Assembly (NCBI GenBank): GCA_963718105.1
Contig: OY970352.1
Coordinates: 4,588,001-4,652,000 of the forward strand
Length of the DNA stretch: 64,000 nt
From: DASYKT01 sp963718105
GTDB taxonomy: Bacteria; Acidobacteriota; Blastocatellia; Pyrinomonadales; Pyrinomonadaceae
Reading direction: 5' to 3'
Shown here: in pieces, positions 15,111-24,062 of the stretch
How positions within the stretch are numbered: the first letter of the stretch is position 1
Layout: the number at the start of each line of letters is the position of its first letter
Position numbers and translations under genes: made by a program
Notes under the pieces: generated by a model
The model's input: the letters and a program-made list of their open reading frames with translations, nothing else
Told to the model about the DNA's origin: nothing
The model's database searches: none

Positions 15111-17522
15111 CTACTGGCAAGCCTCACACATTTCGGGGTTTTCCAGCGAGCAGGCTAAGCTTTCAGCTTCGGTATATTCTTTGACCGGCTCCGCGGCTTT
15201 GGCGGTATCGGCCGCGTTGGTTTGCGCGATCTTTGTCGCGGGCCTGGAACGCAGGTAATAGGTTGTTTTCAAACCTTTTTGCCAGGCATACATATACATC
15301 GAGGAAAGTTTGCCGATGTTCGGGCTTTCCATAAATAAATTCAAAGACTGGCTCTGGTCGATAAAGGCGCCGCGGTCGGCCGCCATGTCGATCAGCGAAC
15401 GCATCGGCAGTTCCCACGCCGTGCGGTAAATTTCTTTCAGCCCGGGTGCGAATTCCTCGATGCCTTGCACGGAGCCTTCGGCGACCTTGATCTTGTTGCG
15501 GATCTCTTCTGTCCAGAGGCCGGCTTTTTTCAGCTCCTGCACCAGGTAGCGATTGACCTGTACAAAATCGCCGGACAAAGTTTCGCGTTTGAAAAGGTTC
15601 GATACCTGCGGCTCGATGCATTCGTAGCAGCCGGCGATCGAAGCGATCGTCGCGGTCGGCGCGATGGCGATCATCAGTGAATTGCGCAGCCCGTGCCGGC
15701 TGACCCGTCCGCGCAATTCATCCCAGCGCGTGGTATCTTCCGGCGTGACGCCCCAGAGTTCGAATTGGAAAACTCCTTCCGCAGCGCGGGTTTCATTAAA
15801 GGCAGGGTGCGCGCCGCGTTCCGCCGCCAGATCGCACGAAGCCGAAAGCGCCGCAAAATAAACTTCTTCCTGAATACGGGCCGAGATCTTACGCGCTTCT
15901 TCGCTGTCGAAAGGAAGCCGCAGGTGAAAGAAAACATCCTGCAATCCCATCAAGCCAAGGCCGATGTTGCGCCAGCGGGCATTGGAATCAGCCGTGCTCG
16001 GGATGGCGTAAAAATTCAGGTCGATCACTTTGTCGAGCTGGCGCACGGCCAGGCGCACGTTGCGGTGCAGTTTTTCAAAATCAAACGCTCCGTCTTTCAT
16101 ATAACGTGCCAGGTTGAGCGAGCCCAGATTGCAGACGGCCGTTTCGTTATCCGAAGTTACTTCCAGGATCTCCGTGCAGAGATTGGAAAGATGGATCACG
16201 TTTTCCGGTTTGCCGGTCTGGTTCGATTTACGGTTGCTGGCATCTTTAAACGTCATCCAGCCGTTTCCGGTTTGCGCCAGCGAGCGCATCATGCGCTGGT
16301 ACAGATCGCGCGCTTTTAATTGACGGACCGCCAGGCCTTGCTCTTCTGCTTCGACGTAAGCACGCTCAAATTCCTCGCCGTAAAGATCCGGCAGGTGCGG
16401 CACGGCCTTCGGATCAAAGAGCGACCACATGCCGTCTTCCGACACGCGCTTCATAAAAAGGTCCGAGATCCAGTTGGCCAGGTTCAGGTTGTGCGTGCGG
16501 CGCGCTTCATCGCCGGTGTTTTCCCGCAGCTCGAGAAAATCTTCGATATCGGCGTGCCAAGATTCGAGATAGACACAGCAGGCGCCTTTCCGTTTGCCGC
16601 CCTGATTAACGGCGGAAACGCTTGAGTCCAAAGTCTTTAGCCAGGGAACGATGCCGTTCGAATGGCCGTTCGTTCCTTTGATCAGCGAGCCCTGCGAACG
16701 CACACGGTGATAGGCCAGGCCAATGCCGCCGGAAAATTTCGAGAGCATCGCCACGTCCGTGTATTTGCGATAGATGCTTTCCAGGCTGTCCTGCGGCGAA
16801 TCGAGCAGAAAGCAGCTCGAGAGCTGTTCGTGCTTGGTGCCGGAATTAAAAAGTGTCGGCGAGCTCGGAATATATTCGAGCGAAGAAAACAGCCGGTAAA
16901 GATCGATCGCTTCGGCCGGCGATTCGGCCAGGCCGCAGGCGACACGCATCCAGAAAAACTGCGGCGTTTCGATCACCTTGCGCGTGGTCGGGTTTTTCAG
17001 CAGGTAGCGGTCGTACAAAGTACGCAGGCCGAAAAATTCGCAGAGGTCATCGCGCTCCGGCTCGATCGCATCATTGAGCTTGCGCGCATTCTCCTGCACG
17101 AACTGCACTACGCGCGGAGCGATCATGCCTTCTCTGATGCCAAACGCGATCGATTGCGAAAACGAATAGATCTCCTGGTTGGCAACCTCTTTTTGCACAT
17201 AGGCGTTGAGCAGGCGGGCGGCGAGCTTTGAATATTCCGGCTCCTCAAAAATGAGCGAAGCGGCGGTCTGGATAGAAAGCTTATCGAGCTCCTGTGTGGT
17301 CGCGCCGTCATACAAACCGCTGATGGTTTTGGTCGCAATGCGCATCGCATCGACACTCGTCAGGCTGACGCAGCAGCGCGAAATGGCGCGCACGATCTTG
17401 TTTATATCCACCGGCTCAAACGAGCCGTTGCGCTTGCGAACGCGCATAGAGGTAGGAGTGACTTCTTCCGCCTGGCGGGCCGCTGCCCCCATAACTTGCG
17501 TAACTTGTCCGACAGGATTCAT
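15111..17522 (-). CDS. nrdA: Ribonucleotide reductase, large (catalytic) subunit
   Basis: An 803-residue class I ribonucleoside-diphosphate reductase alpha subunit. The N-terminus carries an ATP-cone (MRVRKRNGSFEPVDINKIVRA, residues about 26-120) for allosteric activity control. The barrel shows SSCFLLDSP (first active-site Cys), VNQGGKRKGACCVYLE, NLCTEILE with the catalytic Cys and Glu, and PTATIASIAGCYECIEP. The C-terminal tail ENPEMCEACQ supplies the redox cysteines re-reduced by thioredoxin. Expression should be under NrdR through two boxes about 300 bp upstream, leaving a long untranslated leader. Intact, usual length. Confidence 0.96.
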   Translation of the reverse strand: MNPVGQVTQVMGAAARQAEEVTPTSMRVRKRNGSFEPVDINKIVRAISRCCVSLTSVDAMRIATKTISGLYDGATTQELDKLSIQTAASLIFEEPEYSKLAARLLNAYVQKEVANQEIYSFSQSIAFGIREGMIAPRVVQFVQENARKLNDAIEPERDDLCEFFGLRTLYDRYLLKNPTTRKVIETPQFFWMRVACGLAESPAEAIDLYRLFSSLEYIPSSPTLFNSGTKHEQLSSCFLLDSPQDSLESIYRKYTDVAMLSKFSGGIGLAYHRVRSQGSLIKGTNGHSNGIVPWLKTLDSSVSAVNQGGKRKGACCVYLESWHADIEDFLELRENTGDEARRTHNLNLANWISDLFMKRVSEDGMWSLFDPKAVPHLPDLYGEEFERAYVEAEEQGLAVRQLKARDLYQRMMRSLAQTGNGWMTFKDASNRKSNQTGKPENVIHLSNLCTEILEVTSDNETAVCNLGSLNLARYMKDGAFDFEKLHRNVRLAVRQLDKVIDLNFYAIPSTADSNARWRNIGLGLMGLQDVFFHLRLPFDSEEARKISARIQEEVYFAALSASCDLAAERGAHPAFNETRAAEGVFQFELWGVTPEDTTRWDELRGRVSRHGLRNSLMIAIAPTATIASIAGCYECIEPQVSNLFKRETLSGDFVQVNRYLVQELKKAGLWTEEIRNKIKVAEGSVQGIEEFAPGLKEIYRTAWELPMRSLIDMAADRGAFIDQSQSLNLFMESPNIGKLSSMYMYAWQKGLKTTYYLRSRPATKIAQTNAADTAKAAEPVKEYTEAESLACSLENPEMCEACQ

Positions 17523-17819
17523 TTCGTTCTCAACTCTTTGTAAATTTTGTGAAGCTGGAAAGATCCGGGGAAATCTTATTTTTGAGGAAGCAAATCCGCC
17601 ATAAAACGAGGCCGTTTCATCACTTACTTCCGCAAAATTCGTTAGATCATCTGCGCCTATGAAATTAAGGAGCGCAAATTTCCGGACAGGTCTTCAAACT
17701 TCTTTTAGACGCCCACGCCCGCGTAAGAAAATTACCTTCGGGCGGCTGAATTTTCGCGGAAATAACAAACAATTTCGCGAAAATATGGTTAAAATATCAA
17801 TTCTGTATCGACAACGGAG

Positions 17820-17867
17820 TTAGAATATATGGCACAAAAAGGGATTTGTCAACACAATATGTAGTGG
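17820..17867 (-). promoter_or_regulatory. nrd promoter overlapped by tandem NrdR boxes
   Basis: On the minus strand TTGACA (17847-17852) and TATATT (17824-17829) are separated by 17 bases, an almost perfect sigma-70 promoter. ACACAATATGTAGTGG at 17852-17867 matches the NrdR box consensus at 14 of 16 positions and touches the -35. A weaker box with the core AATATAT lies at 17820-17835 over the -10, exactly 32 bases away, the usual spacing of NrdR pairs. The leader to nrdA is about 295 bases; a GC-rich hairpin-like stretch near 17715-17750 is its only notable structure. I see nothing else in 17523-18042. Confidence 0.75.
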
Positions 17868-18042
17868 TTTGACCTTAAAGTATCACTTTAAATTTTAAAT
17901 AAACGTATAACTGATTTTAAATTGCGGAAAACAGGGCATTTATTAAATTATGTAACATTTATTAAATATTGGCGGAGGGTTAATAAAGTGTAAATTCAGT
18001 CAAAAACAAGGGGGATTTAAACGCCGTTTGGAAGCGATAAAT

Positions 18043-18576
18043 TTACCCGGGAAGTTCTTTCCTTAAAAGAGCGTATAAATATTCATCACGCCAGCCCGTT
18101 TTATCAAAATAGCTTTGCCGGAAATGGCCCTCGCGGCGAAAACCTATTTTCTCAAGTAAAAAGATACATCCGTCATTTTCCACATCCGTTACGCCGACGA
18201 TCCGATTGATATTGTGAAACTGGAAAAGCTCGTTAAAAACCGCGGTTAATGCTTCACGCGCGTAGCCGTTCTTTTGGTAGAGGGGAGAAAGCGTAACGCC
18301 GAACTCGACTATCCGCGGCTCATCCGTGTCCGGTTCAAGGCCGATGTCGCCGATCAACTCATCACTTTCCTTAAGCGCGATGCCAAGCTGTGTCCATTTT
18401 CCGGGCTGGCCGAATTCACTGTTCTGGTTGGCGATAAAGTTCCGGCTGTCGTCCAGCGTGAATGGGTCGAAACTTTGCAGGCGGCAAACTTCCGGATCGG
18501 AGCGATAAGCTGTAAAAGCTTCGAGATCGCTCTCTTTTAATTTTCTGATCCAAAGCCGTGGTGTTTCGAGATCCAT
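18043..18576 (-). CDS. GNAT N-acetyltransferase, RimJ/RimL type
   Basis: A 177-residue acetyltransferase of the Acetyltransf_3 (RimJ/RimL-like) group. It opens LETPRLWIRKLKESDLEAF, has IGDIGLEPD, and the acetyl-CoA-binding strand-helix SPLYQKNGYAREALTAVF, followed by IVGVTDVENDGCIFLLEKIGF and the usual FRREGHFR near the end. Substrates in this group include ribosomal protein N-termini, other amines and antibiotics, and cannot be predicted here. It is transcribed alone, divergently from the nucleotidyltransferase gene at 18641. Confidence 0.88.
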   Translation of the reverse strand: MDLETPRLWIRKLKESDLEAFTAYRSDPEVCRLQSFDPFTLDDSRNFIANQNSEFGQPGKWTQLGIALKESDELIGDIGLEPDTDEPRIVEFGVTLSPLYQKNGYAREALTAVFNELFQFHNINRIVGVTDVENDGCIFLLEKIGFRREGHFRQSYFDKTGWRDEYLYALLRKELPG

Positions 18577-18640
18577 TTAAGTTTCAGTCATTCCCGCGAA
18601 CAAGAATGAATAGTTCTACGTATCTTTATATCAAAGGATT

Positions 18641-19396
18641 ATGAAACAAGCGCCGCCGGAAGTACACACTCTGCTGAAAAATATTACCGTTAGCCTTCAG
18701 AATATTCTGGGCGCCAACCTGACCGGTATCTATTTGTACGGTTCGCTCACTCAGGACGCGTTTGATCCGGAGCGAAGCGATATCGATTGCCTGGTGGTAA
18801 CGCAAGGGGAATTAAGCAATGAAGAATTCACCGGGATTGAAAATTCGCTCGCGCGGCTATCGGCCTCCAATCCATGGACGAAGCAGTTGCAGATGCAGTT
18901 TTTGCTCCGGGATGAAGTACTGGTCATGAATTCAAAGTCGTGTCTTTACCAGTTTGGAAAATTTGACCGGGGCAGCTCGGACGGAAATCCCATCTTCTGG
19001 ATGAATATTCTGAAAAGCGGGATCGTTTTATTCGGCCAGCCGCCGTCCGAATTCGTGCCGGAAATAACTCCCGGAATTTTACACGAGGCGCTGGTGCGTG
19101 AAACAGGTTATCTGCGTGAAGAGATCGAAAACCCGGCGAGCGAGTGGCGCGATGTGCCGAAATACCGGGTCTATGCGGTTCTGACTTTGTGCCGCATTCT
19201 TTACTCACATGCCACGGGTGAGATCGCGTCGAAACCGGAAGCGGCGGCTTTTGTTATTAACGAGCTGCCGGCTGATCTGCGGGAGTTGGTAAGCAAAGCG
19301 TTATCGCCCGACGGGGAGGACCGGGCCGGCATTCCGCTCGACGGCATAGAAAGATTTGCAGGATTTACCGAACGTAAAATAGCCCGGGAAATTTAA
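18641..19396 (+). CDS. ANT(3'')/AadA-like aminoglycoside nucleotidyltransferase-type protein
   Basis: A 251-residue nucleotidyltransferase-fold protein with a C-terminal DUF4111 domain, the layout of aminoglycoside adenylyltransferases AadA and ANT(9). The active-site strand is LYGSLTQDAFDPERSDIDCL, with the GS and DxD metal-binding pair near residues 31-46. The helical C-terminal domain shows KYRVYAVLTLCRILYSHATG, close in pattern to AadA's VVLTLSRIWYS. Chromosomal homologues in soil bacteria are often of unproven resistance function, so this is a family call, not a resistance claim. No integron or mobile element is next to it. Confidence 0.75.
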   Translation: MKQAPPEVHTLLKNITVSLQNILGANLTGIYLYGSLTQDAFDPERSDIDCLVVTQGELSNEEFTGIENSLARLSASNPWTKQLQMQFLLRDEVLVMNSKSCLYQFGKFDRGSSDGNPIFWMNILKSGIVLFGQPPSEFVPEITPGILHEALVRETGYLREEIENPASEWRDVPKYRVYAVLTLCRILYSHATGEIASKPEAAAFVINELPADLRELVSKALSPDGEDRAGIPLDGIERFAGFTERKIAREI

Positions 19397-19408
19397 CCGC
19401 TGAGCTTT

Positions 19409-21085
19409 TTATTGCGCGGTAAAATTCAGATCGGTTAAATTCCCAACCATCGTGAAGTTTGGATTCGGAAACCTATGTCTTTTTGCGCTGGGCAGAAATT
19501 CATACATATCAAGCGCGTTGACGGAATTAAACGAATAATAACCAAAGGCGTTAGTTTGGGTCTGCCGGGTCTGGTTGCCCGGTTTTCTCACCAGAAAAAC
19601 GACAGCGTTCGCTACGCCTTGTCCATTGGCATCCGTCAGCCTGCCCGAAACCGTCAACTGGTTGGGCGTGGGCACGGTTCCTTTGGCCACCACAAATCGT
19701 CCGGAAGAGGCCATCTCCGCGCAAACCTGTCTTTTTAGAAACACGCTCGAAGCCGTGCGGTCAACCAGGTCTGGCCCTTCTTCGTGAAGAACTTTAAGCA
19801 AGGCAAATTCCGATGGGTCATACTCGGTCGAAACATTGAGGCAGACATATTTTTTTTGTGCCGTACCAGTCGAGGTGACATTGTAGGCGGGCGCTCTATT
19901 CTGAATTGTATAACCCGCCGGGATATTCAAACCGGTTGTGGCCGGGTCGATCGCGGAGTAACTGATCGTTCCGGCCGAAGTAGCGTAATGAAAAACAAAA
20001 GAAGCGCTCTTACCATAGCGTATGACGTTGATGCCGGTAGGGGTTGAGAATGCGGGGATCGACGCGTAACCGGAGGAAAATCCCGAACCGAGCAAAGCGT
20101 TTCCCGTCCCGACGGATGTTTGAGCGGGAAAAGGCTGGCATTGGCACCCTGTGCCCGATTGCGTCCCGTTTCCTATCGTACCTTCCAGATTTCTTCCCCA
20201 AGCCCAAATGCTTCCGTCGCTTTGCCGGGTAAAAGTGCCAAAGTGGAAAGCTTCGATCTCTACCGGGTTCATGATCAGGGTGTTTTGCTGCGGCACCATC
20301 AAACACTGGCAGCCTTCATCACTGAACGTTCCGTTACCAGCCTGGCCAAATGAGTTTTGCCCCCAAGTCCAAATGGTTCCGTCCTTTTTCAGGGCGACAC
20401 TATGCACCGAACCCGCCGAAATCTGAACGATACCGGAGAGCGTCGTATTTTGCACCGGCTGCGGTTCACTGCCGGTGGTCGTGCCGTTGCCGACCTGCCC
20501 GTAATCGTTCCGTCCCCAAACCCAAACAGTTCCGTTCGCCAGCAAGGCCACCGAAAAATTCGTGCCCGCTTTTACCTGCACCGCGTCTGCGACCAGGGCC
20601 TTTATGGGAAAAGGAATACACATGCAGGCGAGACTGGTGCTGGTCGTGCCGTTGCCGAACTGCCCGTTGTTATTCAATCCCCAGGACCAGACGTTTCCGT
20701 CCCAGGTCACCGCGACTGAATGAGAATTACCGGCCGATACCTGAATGACATCGTTCAAGACGTTAAAGTCGTACGCGGCGGGTCCGGGTGTCATCTGCGC
20801 CATGTCCGTCACGTTTTGATTGCCAAGCTGTCCGAGAGAGTTATCGCCGGATGAATAGAGCCGGCCGTTAGGCATCAGAAAGATGGTGTGCTGGAAATTG
20901 CCGTAGACGCCCGTTGCCTCCGGCACGGCCAGTATATTTTGCGGGTCCGGCTGCGGCGGGGCTATCATTCCCATACCGAGTTTTCCCCTTTCATTCGAAC
21001 CCCAGCCCTTCAGTTGGGCCGAAACTCCCAGCGATAAAATTAAAAGTACAAAAAGTGTGCAGAGCGCGATGGAAAAGTTCTTCAT
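19409..21085 (-). CDS. Secreted RCC1-repeat beta-propeller with carboxypeptidase-regulatory-like domain
   Basis: A 558-residue exported protein. A signal peptide (ending LGVSAQL) is followed by RCC1-type propeller blades from about residue 25 to 340, each with a WGxNxxGQxGNG or WxWGxN signature (for example VWSWGLNNNGQFGNGT and IWTWGQNSFGQAGNGT). After a linker, the last about 90 residues (LTVSGRLTDANGQGVANAVV, then TNAFGYYSFNSV) form a transthyretin-like carboxypeptidase regulatory domain. It is probably a surface or adhesion-type protein. RCC1 blades bind proteins or membranes in other systems; no catalytic residues are evident. Single gene, closing convergently 12 bp from the nucleotidyltransferase gene. 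Confidence 0.85.
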   Translation of the reverse strand: MKNFSIALCTLFVLLILSLGVSAQLKGWGSNERGKLGMGMIAPPQPDPQNILAVPEATGVYGNFQHTIFLMPNGRLYSSGDNSLGQLGNQNVTDMAQMTPGPAAYDFNVLNDVIQVSAGNSHSVAVTWDGNVWSWGLNNNGQFGNGTTSTSLACMCIPFPIKALVADAVQVKAGTNFSVALLANGTVWVWGRNDYGQVGNGTTTGSEPQPVQNTTLSGIVQISAGSVHSVALKKDGTIWTWGQNSFGQAGNGTFSDEGCQCLMVPQQNTLIMNPVEIEAFHFGTFTRQSDGSIWAWGRNLEGTIGNGTQSGTGCQCQPFPAQTSVGTGNALLGSGFSSGYASIPAFSTPTGINVIRYGKSASFVFHYATSAGTISYSAIDPATTGLNIPAGYTIQNRAPAYNVTSTGTAQKKYVCLNVSTEYDPSEFALLKVLHEEGPDLVDRTASSVFLKRQVCAEMASSGRFVVAKGTVPTPNQLTVSGRLTDANGQGVANAVVFLVRKPGNQTRQTQTNAFGYYSFNSVNALDMYEFLPSAKRHRFPNPNFTMVGNLTDLNFTAQ

Positions 21086-21216
21086 AAGTCCTCTTTTACG
21101 CCTGTGAGGCTCAGAGCGCGTTCAAATATGGGGAGGCGATGGAGTTAGCGACAATTTAGCCTGAGTATAGAACTTTCTGCCGGAAAAGCAACGGATTTTT
21201 TGGTCCTATGGTCCGT

Positions 21217-21693
21217 TTATTTCAGGGACAATTTCATTCCTAAATGCGAGCCTTTAAAGCCGAGGCTTTCATAAAAACGATGCGCGTCTTTACGGGCGTT
21301 ATCCGAAGTAAGCTGGACAGACTGGCAGCCGGTGTTTTTCGCCCGCTCGATAGCCCATTCGATCATCTTTTTACCGATCCCGGCGCCGCGTGATTTGCCG
21401 TCTACGCGAACGGCCTCGATCAACAGGCGCTTTGCACCGAGACGTGAAATACCGGGAATAAATGTAAGCTGCATCGTGCCCACAATAGTACCGCCCGCCC
21501 CGTCAGCATTGCCCGATTCGACAACGATAAGTTCATTGCCGTCGCTGGCATCGATCTCCCTGAAAGCTTTGATGTAATTTTCATCCAGCGGCTCGGCCGG
21601 GTTCTCCCGCGATGCGCCGAGAAAATCATCCGCCAGCATGCGGACGATGGCAGGCAGGTCATCGATGGTGGCTTGGCGGAAGTTAATGTTCAT
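21217..21693 (-). CDS. GNAT N-acetyltransferase
   Basis: A 158-residue acetyltransferase. It begins MNINFRQATIDDLPAIVRML, and the cofactor loop reads VRVDGKSRGAGIGKKMIEWA (R/Q-x-x-G-x-G/A, here RGAGIG), then SVQLTSDNARKDAHRFYESL and GFKGSHLGMKLSL. The open frame reaches 21723, but ATG 21693 has GGA seven bases upstream and starts the conserved fold. It overlaps the 3' end of the upstream secreted-protein gene by 11 bases, so the two are translationally coupled. Substrate unknown. Confidence 0.88.
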   Translation of the reverse strand: MNINFRQATIDDLPAIVRMLADDFLGASRENPAEPLDENYIKAFREIDASDGNELIVVESGNADGAGGTIVGTMQLTFIPGISRLGAKRLLIEAVRVDGKSRGAGIGKKMIEWAIERAKNTGCQSVQLTSDNARKDAHRFYESLGFKGSHLGMKLSLK

Positions 21694-23143
21694 TTTTTTC
21701 CGGCTCAAACCGGCCGGCCTCAAAGTACGGTGTTTTCATTAAATTGCCCGTCAGATCGTTGGTGGGGGTCGTATATCCATTGCCTCGAACATTCACGAAA
21801 GTTAACTTAAAGGCCCCGGAAACTCCGTGTTCGGCTATCTTGCTCCCGCTAAAGTAAAAAGTGATGGTTCCTTTACCTTTTTTAAGGGCCGCCTTTTTTT
21901 CCGGTCCAAATTCGATCAATCCGCTGCCGGTATCATCATGGACCCCGTCATAAAGATCGCCTCTGTAGATGTAATTGCCGGGATACAACATATCCACTCC
22001 GATCTGTATTTCCAGGCCTTCATATTTTCCGTTCTTATTTTTGTCTATTGGCGTAACCGTGTTTTCACCCGTAAAGACGATAGCAGGCCGCTCAAACTGA
22101 GTTCGCTTATATCCCTGTGTCGTTCCCGGATCATTAAGTATTTGCAGATTGGAACCGGACCCGTCGTCCAGGTGGATAAAATTGATCTTAAAAGGGCCTT
22201 CCACGCCCTGCTCAAACCATTCTTTCGTATCGATGTAAATAGGAGTTTTTTCTATTCCCCCATTTAGCCGGGCGTCCGCCCAGCCGCTGAGAGGTTTACC
22301 GCCCGACGATTCGGCGCCGACAAAAAACTTGTAGGTACCCGGAAGGGTGGTTTCCGTTTCAACATCTATTGAGATCTTTTCAAAAAGACCGTCGCCATTC
22401 GTGTCTATACCGTGATCGCTGAAACGGCCGGTCAGGCGGCTCAGGTCGGGTTTGGAGCTATTGGCTGGAGATGGTCCGGAAGAGACTCTTTCATCCGCCG
22501 GCTGTTGGTCAAAGTTGGCCACGGAAAAGTTCAAGCCTGAGCGGCTGTAGATCACAACCATATTTTCATCCGGGGTCCAGCAGAGCATTTCCGAAATTCT
22601 GTTTGAAACCCGGAAGACTTTGCTGATCGTCCGGTAAGCAGGTGAATTTTCCTTGACCTCGAAATATTTCGAGCCATAGACAATGTAACCTCCGCCCAGA
22701 AAGAAAAAGCTTGGCGCGCGCCGCGCCGGCCCGTAACCTGAGACGACGGCGAGCTTTGTTTTACCGGGCGATTCGCCGGCCGCGATCGTGTATTTTCCGT
22801 GGGCATCAAATTTGCCATACCCGTCTTCTTCAAATCCTGCCGAATTTTTACATATCGAAACTTCACCGGCGGCGTTATCCCAGAGCGTTTTTGTTTCTTT
22901 TGAGATCGTGTTATCGGAAATGTTGTAGCGAATGATCTCATCCCGGTTGATGATTTTTAAGAGAAGATCGCCGTGAGCGGAAACTCGACGGATCAAAAGA
23001 AATTCACCGTAACCGAACGATCGATCCGACAAGGAATAAACCGCCAGCTCCGGTTCGGTAGTGGATGAATCCCAGAATATCCAGGCCAGAAAACCACCCA
23101 GGGCAGCGATGACGACCATTATGAGAAGAAATTTTCTTGGCAT
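21683..23143 (-). CDS. Membrane-anchored extracytoplasmic protein of unknown function
   Basis: A 486-residue protein I do not recognise. Residues 4-24 are a hydrophobic anchor (KFLLIMVVIAALGGFLAWIF) with the rest outside. Residues 30-210 look like repeated short beta strands (propeller-like, with WTPDENMVVIYS). From about 230 there are two similar modules, each opening with a DxNxDG-type calcium-like loop (GIDTNGDGLFEKISIDVE; PIDKNKNGKYEGLEIQIGVD) and ending with a statement-like SGAFKLTFVNVRG or GPFKINFIHLDDG. They are probably beta-sandwich repeats. Gene overlaps the downstream GNAT gene; no function is proposed. Confidence 0.7.
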   Translation of the reverse strand: MPRKFLLIMVVIAALGGFLAWIFWDSSTTEPELAVYSLSDRSFGYGEFLLIRRVSAHGDLLLKIINRDEIIRYNISDNTISKETKTLWDNAAGEVSICKNSAGFEEDGYGKFDAHGKYTIAAGESPGKTKLAVVSGYGPARRAPSFFFLGGGYIVYGSKYFEVKENSPAYRTISKVFRVSNRISEMLCWTPDENMVVIYSRSGLNFSVANFDQQPADERVSSGPSPANSSKPDLSRLTGRFSDHGIDTNGDGLFEKISIDVETETTLPGTYKFFVGAESSGGKPLSGWADARLNGGIEKTPIYIDTKEWFEQGVEGPFKINFIHLDDGSGSNLQILNDPGTTQGYKRTQFERPAIVFTGENTVTPIDKNKNGKYEGLEIQIGVDMLYPGNYIYRGDLYDGVHDDTGSGLIEFGPEKKAALKKGKGTITFYFSGSKIAEHGVSGAFKLTFVNVRGNGYTTPTNDLTGNLMKTPYFEAGRFEPEKNEH

Positions 23144-23186
23144 AAAAATTGGTCAAGCCAGGCACGCCAACGGCCGTGTTTTTATT

Positions 23187-23948
23187 TTATTCCACGACCA
23201 GCCCGTCATAAGCAAACTCGACGCCATCGGGCAGCAGTTTTGAATCGCGCCCGTGCATCAGATCGTGATTCATATGAGTAAGGAAAGTGCGCTTCGGTTT
23301 GAGTTTTTCGATATAAACAAGCGCGTCTTCGAGTCCCAGGTGCGTCGAATGAGGTTTCAGCCGCACGCAATCAAGCACCAGCACATCGAGACCCTGCAGG
23401 CCGTCCATCGCTTCATCAGGAATTGTTTTCAGATCGGTGGCGTAAGCGAAATCGTTAAAGCGGTAAGCAATGACGGGAAGTTGGCCGTGGATGACCTCGA
23501 GGGGCGTGACGGTCAGTTCCTTGCCGATGGAAAACGGGGCGCCGGAATAAACCGTATGCGGCAGGAATTGCGGCAGCCCTCCGCCGGTGTGCGTCGGCAC
23601 AAAAACGTATTGGAAAATGCGGCGCAGATCTTTCCAGGCGGCTTCGTTGGCATAGATGCCCATCGCGCCGTAACGGAAATTGAGCGGGCGTATATCGTCG
23701 AGCCCGAAAACGTGATCGACATGGCAATGTGTTATTAAAACCAGATCGAGCCGCTTAATACCGGCACGCAATGCTTGCTGGCGAAAGTCGGACGAAGTAT
23801 CGACAAGGATAGTGAGGCCGGCGTGTTCGACCAGAATAGAAGCGCGAAGGCGTTTGTCACGCGAATCCTCGGACAGGCACGTTTCGCATTCGCAGGCGAT
23901 CGACGGGACGCCGGTGGAAGTTCCAGTTCCTAAGAAAGTCAACTTCAT
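23187..23948 (-). CDS. MBL-fold metallohydrolase, PhnP-like
   Basis: A 253-residue metallo-beta-lactamase-fold hydrolase. It starts MKLTFLGTGTSTGVPSIACE followed by a CxxC pair (CECETC) of the kind that binds an extra structural zinc in PhnP, the phosphoribosyl cyclic phosphate phosphodiesterase. The metal site reads LITHCHVDHVFGLDD (HxHxDH), with later ligands in EVIHGQLPV, VLDCVRLKPHSTH and FLTHMNHD. Close relatives also include LipB-neighbouring hydrolases and RNase Z, so the substrate remains open. No phosphonate genes are nearby. Confidence 0.85.
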   Translation of the reverse strand: MKLTFLGTGTSTGVPSIACECETCLSEDSRDKRLRASILVEHAGLTILVDTSSDFRQQALRAGIKRLDLVLITHCHVDHVFGLDDIRPLNFRYGAMGIYANEAAWKDLRRIFQYVFVPTHTGGGLPQFLPHTVYSGAPFSIGKELTVTPLEVIHGQLPVIAYRFNDFAYATDLKTIPDEAMDGLQGLDVLVLDCVRLKPHSTHLGLEDALVYIEKLKPKRTFLTHMNHDLMHGRDSKLLPDGVEFAYDGLVVE

Positions 23949-24062
23949 ATCTAAGTCTGGGAAGTCTAGAAAGTCCAGAAAAGTCTGGGAAGTCCAGGAA
24001 GTTTAGTAGGTTCGAAGATGCGAAAAACTTTCTTCCCAGACTTTCCGACTTCCCCCTACTTT
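23949..24062. repeat. AAGTCTGGGAAGTC inverted repeats
   Basis: AAGTCTGGGAAGTCTAGAAA and AAAAGTCTGGGAAGTCCAGG are answered by CTTCCCAGACTTTCCGACTT and TTTCTAGACTTTTCT within 100 bases. Similar CTTAGACTTTCCAGACTTCC runs lie on the far side of the four-helix-bundle pseudogene (24440-24476). Repeats thus flank the broken gene on both sides. Confidence 0.55.

Noticed and set aside
23949..24062. Possible CRISPR array because of repeated AAGTCTGGGAAGTC
   Set aside because: Units are irregular, partly inverted, without equal spacers, and no cas genes are present.
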